Source: Bimuria novae-zelandiae CBS 107.79 (taxonomy: Eukaryota > Ascomycota > Dothideomycetes > Pleosporales > Didymosphaeriaceae). From it: DNA of 64,000 nucleotides. The position numbers and the translations under genes are program-made. The notes under the pieces are model-generated. The model did no database searches. It saw nothing but the letters and a program-made list of their open reading frames with translations, and was not told where the DNA came from. The DNA is taken from positions 186,001 to 250,000 of the forward strand of contig ML976741.1 of assembly GCA_010015655.1 (NCBI GenBank), read 5' to 3'. Positions 58,111 to 64,000 of this stretch are shown here, in pieces (the stretch's first letter is position 1; the number at the start of each line of letters is the position of its first letter).

Positions 58111-61100
58111 CGTCGACAAAGAAGAAACCACCGACAAAGAATGGCAGGTAATAGACGCTATTACGCAGATCGACATCTATAACAAAGAATTAGAACGATT
58201 AGAATTATCTAACTTACGACTCTACGAGGATGCACACGAAAGTTTAGATAATAAAGGAAAGGAGAAGAAACTAATACCTCTATCTCTTATACCTTACCCT
58301 AGCTAGAGTAAACCTATTACTAGTAAGACGACGAATGTTTTCGACTTCTTAGAAAAATACTAACTAAGGGAAGGAGATTTTAGGTTTACGGTAATAGAAC
58401 GACAAGACTACGTAGAAGCATTTTTTTACACTTACTAACCTAACCTAGTTAGTAAAGCGGCACGAGAAATGGCGGACCACCGCTACGCCCACGAAGACCC
58501 CAAGAAGAAATACCTAAATAAAAGCCTAAACTACAAACTATAGTATAACCTGGACCACCGTAATCCTACGCATAAGACTATACAATAGACCCTCTGCGGA
58601 GAAGACTAATATACCATTTATTACTAAGCTAAGGAATACAGTTACTTTCCCTGAACGTATTAACGATGTAGATAGGAGTGGTTTAACTACCCTATCGCCT
58701 ATTATAACGTTTACCTTTAGGACAAGCGCAAAACGCAATACTTTCTACACCTTAACTAAGCGCTAAACTAAGTAATATCGCTACTAGTTAATAAAAAATA
58801 CGCATCTAATAAGTAGCAAACATGCTTACACCCTAATTATAAGGAACATAAAAAGCAAAAAGAAAAACATAGGTTTAATCGCATACCGAAAGGGACTACG
58901 ACCCTTAGAATTAAAACGGTATAAAAGGAAGAAAACGATAAAGCTCTCCTAGAAAAGGCCTAGCAGTAGCCTTAGGAGAAGAAGAAGGAAGGACACCTTA
59001 ATTCTACAAAGCTACCTATAGATAAGATATCTTTTTTAGACCTAGGCTTAGGAGGGAAGACGCCTTTAGAGAGCTAAATGCTATTAACAGTTAAGCACTA
59101 ATTAAGCTACTGGTTTAGCTTAAAGGAACATGGATGAAGGCTATGCTAGATTTAAGAGTATAATAAAGCTATATCTCGCGAAAGGCACTTAATAGAGCAG
59201 GACTCTATAAGCGTTAAAAGGTAGAAGCTTATGTTATCTATGTCGCGAATAGACACCTAATGCCAGGCATGCCACAAGTCAAATACGAGGTTAAGATAAC
59301 ACTTAAGATCTATGGACACCAGGAAACGATTACCCTCGATATCCTTAAGGAAGCCAGTTACGATGTGATATTAGGACTAACCTGGTTTAGGAAGCATAAC
59401 CCTATAATTAATTAGGAATAACGAACGCTATCCTTTAAGCGCTGTAACTATGTATTGTAAGCAAAGCCTACGCATTAGCAGAGTTCGATAGTAGATAAAA
59501 GAGCTATTAACACTATAGTCTCGAAATTAAAGATTAAGAACAGATTAACCTTGGCAGACGCTGGTAGGAACCACCAGGTTACAGAGCGCAAGACAGTGGA
59601 TGAGCCAATTCCTGCGAAGGAAAGAGAGCAACGCACAACCCACGTTATCCCTAAATAGTTTATGGAATGGAGCTATCTGTTTCGAGAAGAGGAAGGAAAA
59701 GCAAATCTACCTAAGCACTAACCCTGGGATTATACAATTAACTTAGAAGAAGGGAAGACGCCACCCTTTAGACTACTATACGTAAAATTAGGCAAAGAAC
59801 TCTAACAAGAAAAAGAATTTATTAAGACGAACCTAGCGAAAGGATATATATAACTATTAACGTCACTAGCGGCAAGCCTATTTATATTTATACCTAAGAA
59901 GAGCGGCGAACCAAGGCCCTGCGTGGACTATTAAAAACTTAATGACATAACAATTAAGAATTGCTATCTACTACCGAATATTACGGAACTACGAGACAGG
60001 CTAGCACAGGTAAAGGTATTCACCTCGCTAGACCTACGCGATGGATACCACCTTATCTAGATTAAGGAAGGTGAAGAATAAAAGACAGCATTTAGGTCTT
60101 AATATAGACTATTCGAGTACACTGTTATGCTATTTGGACTCACGAACGCGCCAGCAACATTTTAAGCGCTTATTAATAACGTACTCTAATATTACCTAGA
60201 CATCTTTGTTATCGCATACATGGACGACATCCTAATCTACTCGGACAACCTCGACGACCATGTGGAACATGTCAAGATGGTACTTAAAGAACTTGACGAC
60301 TTATACTTATAGCTTAAACCGGAAAAATGCAAGTTCTTCCAGACAGAACTTGAATTCCTAGGACATGTTGTTAACATAGAAGGAATTAAGTAAAGAACAT
60401 CTAAGAATTCTTAGGATTCTGTGGATTTAACTAATAATTTATCCAAGATTACGCAAAGATCACAATACCCCTTACGAACCTTACTAGGAAGGATACACCC
60501 TTCGAATAGACAATAGAATGCGAAGAAGCATTTCAGACACTACGCAAAGCATGTATTAAACCACCAGTACTCGTGCACTTTTAGGACGGAAAACCAATAA
60601 AGATCGAGATAGACGCAAGCGATTTGGCACTAGGAGCATACGCTAAATAGGAGAAGAATAGATATTAGCACCTAATCGCTTACTACTTATGCAAACTCAA
60701 CGATGCAGAATTACGATACGATATACACGATAAGGAACTATATATAATCATTAAAGCACTAAAGTATTAGAGGATCTACGCACACAGCTGCTTAGACCTT
60801 ATAATCTTTATAGACCACAAGAATCTTCTCAGATTCACAACAACCAAAGAATTAACACCTCGACAAGCGAGATGGGCAGAGACTTTAGGACAATACAAGT
60901 TTAAAATTATGTACACTCCAGGCAGAGAAAACGGACAAGCAGACGCCTTAAGTAGACGCAGCGACCTCGCAGGAGATAAGATTAAAACTTACTTAGTAAT
61001 TCTAAAACAGAACGATGATAGATTATTGGGACCAACTATGGAACTTAACCAACTCCTTATAGCAACACGAGAAGTACCCAAGGACTAACAGACGGAAATT

Positions 61101-62330
61101 ATATAGTAATACCACGATGACCCTGTGTACGGACACCCAGGCATCACCAAGATAATGGAACTTATCCAACAGAACTACAGCTTTAAAGGAATTAAGGAAG
61201 TAGTAACCAAATATATCTATAAATGCGCAGACTGCTAACGCAACAAACACGCAACACATCGCAAATATAGAGAAATGTAAGCTATCTAAATACTGACAGC
61301 ACTATGGGAAGATATCGCTATGGACTTTGTGATAGGACTACCTAAGTCGAAAGATCTAGTAACAGGAGTAAGCTACAACTCTATATTGGTAATCGTATGC
61401 AGATTCACCAAATACGTGGAACTACTACCATGTTAGAAAACGACTACGGCCAAGGAACTCGCATTCCTTATCCTAGATTGACTTATACGACACCACGGCA
61501 TACCAAAGACAATTATCAGCAATCGAGACAAACTCTTCACATTAAACTACTAGACAACGCTTATGGCGCTTATTAGAACGAAACGGAAGCTATTAATAGC
61601 CTACCATCCACAGACAGACGGACAAACAGAACGTACGAATTAGATAATTGAAACGTACCTACGCATCTACTGCAATAACTAGAAGAATAACTAGATTTCC
61701 TTATTACTAATGGCACAACTGGCATACAACAATAAGATATTAGCGGCAACAGGATATACACTATTCTATGCAAACCACGGAAGATATTTATATCTCTTTA
61801 ACTAAGCACTTCCTACGACTATTAGAACAGAAGAAGCCATCAATTTGGTAGAAATAATAAAGAGGACACACGAATAACTCTAAGAGAACCTCGAGAAAGC
61901 TTAACAGCAAGTAATTTCTTATATAAATTAAAAACAAAAAACGGCACCTTAGCTAAAGAAGGGGGATAAAGCATATCTACTTATAAAAAATCTTTAAACC
62001 TAGAAAAAGAAACACAAGAAACTGGACCATGTCAAAATCGGACTATTTTTCATTTCCGAACAAGTATCACCGGTTAACTACCGATTGGAATTACCACTAG
62101 ACGCCAAGATACACCCGGTATTCCATATAGACCGATTGGAACCCGCCGACCTAGAGACACCAGTCGAGACCACCTTCTATCACTAGCCAGAGGAAGAAAA
62201 CGAATTTGAAGCCAAATAAATACTACAACACACGGATTAACCACGAACGTATCTTATTAAATAAAAGGGATACCTACATAGCGAGAACATATAAGAACCT
62301 AAAAAAAACTTAGTAAACTGCAAACAATTG
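58111..62330 (+). pseudogene. gypsy copy C pol (protease, RT, RNase H, integrase, chromodomain)
   Basis: The protease site near 59,140-59,165 reads MLDLRV, which is MLDSGA with three RIP-type changes. RT begins EPRPCVDY near 59,908-59,931 and its active site is intact, [12 protein letters not shown] at 60,214-60,249. RNase H has EIDASDLA near 60,606. The integrase zinc finger has YGHPGI and CADC near 61,119-61,243. The catalytic core has MDFVIGLPKSKD near 61,318, ISNRDKLFT near 61,519 and YHPQTDGQTERTN near 61,602-61,640. The tail has PVFHIDRLEPADLETPVE near 62,119 and a chromodomain-like YLIKxKGYLHSENI near 62,251-62,290. Some frames shift between domains. Confidence 0.9.
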
Positions 62331-62355
62331 CTCTACTAGTACTACAGGAATATAC

Positions 62356-62874
62356 CTAAGAGCCGCTCGCGGTTGTAGGCAAGGTACCAGAGTAATTATC
62401 TAACAACCCTAGTGTCAACCACATTAGAGGAGAGAAGCTAATAGTGGCCGCCACGGCAGGATAGTCCTCTAACGTAGCCTCTACTTCTAACTCTCTAGTA
62501 GTATCTATTTTAGATATAAGGCATTGCGCCTTCTTCTTAGCACGCTCCTTAGCCTGCTATAATATTTTCTTATTTTGTAAAAGTTAGATTAACACTTTTG
62601 CTAACAATTTCTCATCCGCATCCACCTTCTTTTTATACTTATTATAAGTCTTATCTAACGATGCCTACGATAAGTTTACGTAAGGCTTTTACGCACGGAT
62701 GCACTTAGAACACTTTAGATAAGCATTAGGATTAGATAATAGTATAATAATGTACTTAGAGCTAGAAAGTAAGTAATAATTACAAGAGATAGGATAGATA
62801 ACACTATTATAGCAAGTTTTAATGCTAAGACAGATAGCGCGGGCTTTAGCGAAAGATATTATAGCAAAACGCAC
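62356..62874 (-). pseudogene. antisense Cys-rich/coiled-coil ORF of gypsy copy C
   Basis: On the - strand, between pol and the 3' LTR, a frame of about 172 codons runs to a TAG at 62,356-62,358. It has NAYLKCSKCIRA and a broken KPYVNLS (Tyr for Cys), then a Lys-rich helical stretch (ASLDKTYNKYKKKVDADEKL, NKKILxQAKERAKKKAQ) and a hydrophobic/Ser tail (FSPLMWLTLGLLDNYSGTLP). Only four in-frame stops occur, all TAA/TAG. No ATG start is visible. The layout parallels the + strand frame at 25,273-25,935 in the other gypsy family. Function unknown. Confidence 0.5.
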
Positions 62875-62942
62875 TAAGAAGCGGGGTAACTAAACTTTAT
62901 TCGTTTAGTAAGATAGGTCATGTAATTCGGGGACGAATTGTT

Positions 62943-62957
62943 GGAGAGAGGGGATGA
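62943..62957 (+). other. polypurine tract of gypsy copy C
   Basis: GGAGAGAGGGGATGA directly precedes the 3' LTR start TGTTAGG. Confidence 0.8.
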
Positions 62958-63370
62958 TGTTAGGATCTGTATTTAGCATCACCAGGCTAACATTCTGAGA
63001 CGGCCAAGGTCTTATGGGAGCCAATGGTGGCACAGCAATGGGCAGGCCACGTGACTGCTCGAAGCGCTCGAAGCGAGCAAGTCGAGCAGGTGCATAAGGC
63101 CAAGGCTGTGCTCGCTCTGCTCGAGTCGAGCATGCTAAGTATATAGGAACATGAGGATGGACTCTTCCACCTCGTGTTCAACCTGTTTATCAATCTATCG
63201 TTTGGATCTGAATAAGCAACTTTGTTGATTTGATTGTGCTGTACACACCTTCGATACTAACGCCCCTTTGATACGCGCAAGCTATTAAGACCCCTTGTCC
63301 TGTTGCCACCGCTCCTGCCCGAGAACCAACCTTAGCCCCTCAGGGATTAGCTACCCTGTTGGACTTAACA
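62958..63370 (+). repeat. 3' LTR of gypsy copy C (413 bp)
   Basis: It matches the 5' LTR and retains several C and G that are T and A there (for example TATCAATC against TATTAATC), so it is the less mutated of the pair. Confidence 0.95.
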
Positions 63371-63375
63371 AACCC

Positions 63376-64000
63376 TAAAAATGACCTATATAAGGTATTA
63401 TAAATCTTACTAAATAAGCTATAACTGTACTTCCTCGCGCTTAGAAAGAACTTTAATAGTAAAATTACTTTATATATAATAATTATTAATATATACTATA
63501 AAGTTCTTAAACTTAAAATAGCACTATTTAAGCCAGTCCTAATAAATATATAGATCTTTTCAGACTTATAGTTTATAATTAAAACGCACTATACACGTTA
63601 GTATATAATATAAATATTAATAAACAGTAAGATGCTTACGAAGGACTAGTATTACCTAGAATACTATTATAATAGTAATAGAAGAAATTAAGATGAATTT
63701 AGAGAAGGATTTAGAGAAGGTTTTGAAGAAGAATTTAAAAGTACAGATAAATTTAGTAGTAAATTCTAAAACGACTAAAGCTACGCTTTCGATTAGGACC
63801 CTTACTATAGTAGCTATTATAGCTATTTTATTTTCTTAAACCTTTAGGTAGTTAAAGTGTTACAAGGGCTTTACGTACCTAACCCTATTCTAAGTAAAGG
63901 GAGAATAGGTTAAGAGTAGAGCGCTTTATAGATATTTAGTAGTGAAGAGCTAAAAATAGCTATAAGATTAGTTATAAATAATCTAATTTTATAATAAACT
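63376..64000 (+). other. continuation of the RIPed element interrupted by gypsy copy C
   Basis: AT-rich text to the window edge. One + frame gives FREGFREGFEEEFKSTDKFS and YAFDxDPYYSSYYSY near 63,690-63,840, with TAA/TAG stops only. It looks like decayed coding sequence, possibly gag of the interrupted element, but no family is recognised. Confidence 0.35.

Larger units (their letters stand above)
56749..63370 (+). mobile_element. Ty3/gypsy chromovirus-type element, family 1 copy C, complete (6,622 bp)
   Basis: LTRs lie at 56,749-57,170 and 63,370-62,958, with the exact 5-bp duplication AACCC at 56,744-56,748 and 63,371-63,375. A polypurine tract precedes the 3' LTR. Gag, protease, RT, RNase H, integrase and chromodomain are all readable, with far fewer RIP stops than copies A and B, so it is the youngest copy of this family here. 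It still has many stops and is not autonomous. Confidence 0.95.

Overview
The window is nuclear DNA of a filamentous ascomycete, probably a dothideomycete or close relative. This rests on short introns (49 and 59 bp, one with a CTAAC branch site), a PhiA-type cell-wall protein, fungal transposon families, and very heavy repeat-induced point mutation (RIP). RIP shows as C-to-T and G-to-A changes, TpA-rich text, and reading frames broken almost only by TAA/TAG where Gln or Trp is expected. The assignment to a class is inference. No prokaryotic gene, operon or CRISPR array is present.

Layout. 1-12.6 kb: RIP-degraded Ty3/gypsy elements. These are a + strand copy cut by the window edge (family 1, copy A) and a - strand element (E) carrying telomere-like arrays. 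12.6-15.6 kb: unmutated host DNA with a Tourist/Harbinger-like MITE and an intron-containing gene for a secreted tandem-repeat protein. 15.62-35.31 kb: one nested transposon structure. A piggyBac-like element with 36-bp inverted ends was invaded by a pogo/Fot1 element (16,775-18,626) and by gypsy copy B (18,875-34,452). Copy B was itself invaded by a second, - strand gypsy family (D, 24,787-30,453) and by a two-ORF Tc1/mariner element (30,510-33,780). 35.33-40.81 kb: a full-length Tad/I-like LINE with a 14-bp target duplication. 40.8-44.0 kb: two Tc1/mariner elements, the second holding an 890-bp assembly gap. 44.0-50.8 kb: a host gene island with a phiA homologue and an intronless gene for a 596-residue orphan protein. 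50.8-64 kb: RIPed DNA again, with a second pogo-like element, a Ty1/copia integrase remnant, a tRNA-like relic, and a complete family-1 gypsy (copy C, 56,749-63,370, target duplication AACCC) lying inside another decayed element.

Only three genes look functional: the secreted repeat protein (14,049-14,745, -), the PhiA-like protein (45,839-46,461, +) and the orphan (48,227-50,017, +). The first two encode secreted proteins and sit in small GC-balanced islands between RIPed blocks, the layout called a two-speed or AT/GC-compartmented genome.

The most novel signals are: (1) the secreted protein with five HHKGQGGNA motifs, which is hidden by an intron and by longer open frames on top of it; (2) an antisense, Cys-rich, coiled-coil reading frame between pol and the 3' LTR in both gypsy families; (3) a Tc1/mariner element with a second, oppositely oriented reading frame; and (4) abrupt RIP boundaries inside single elements.
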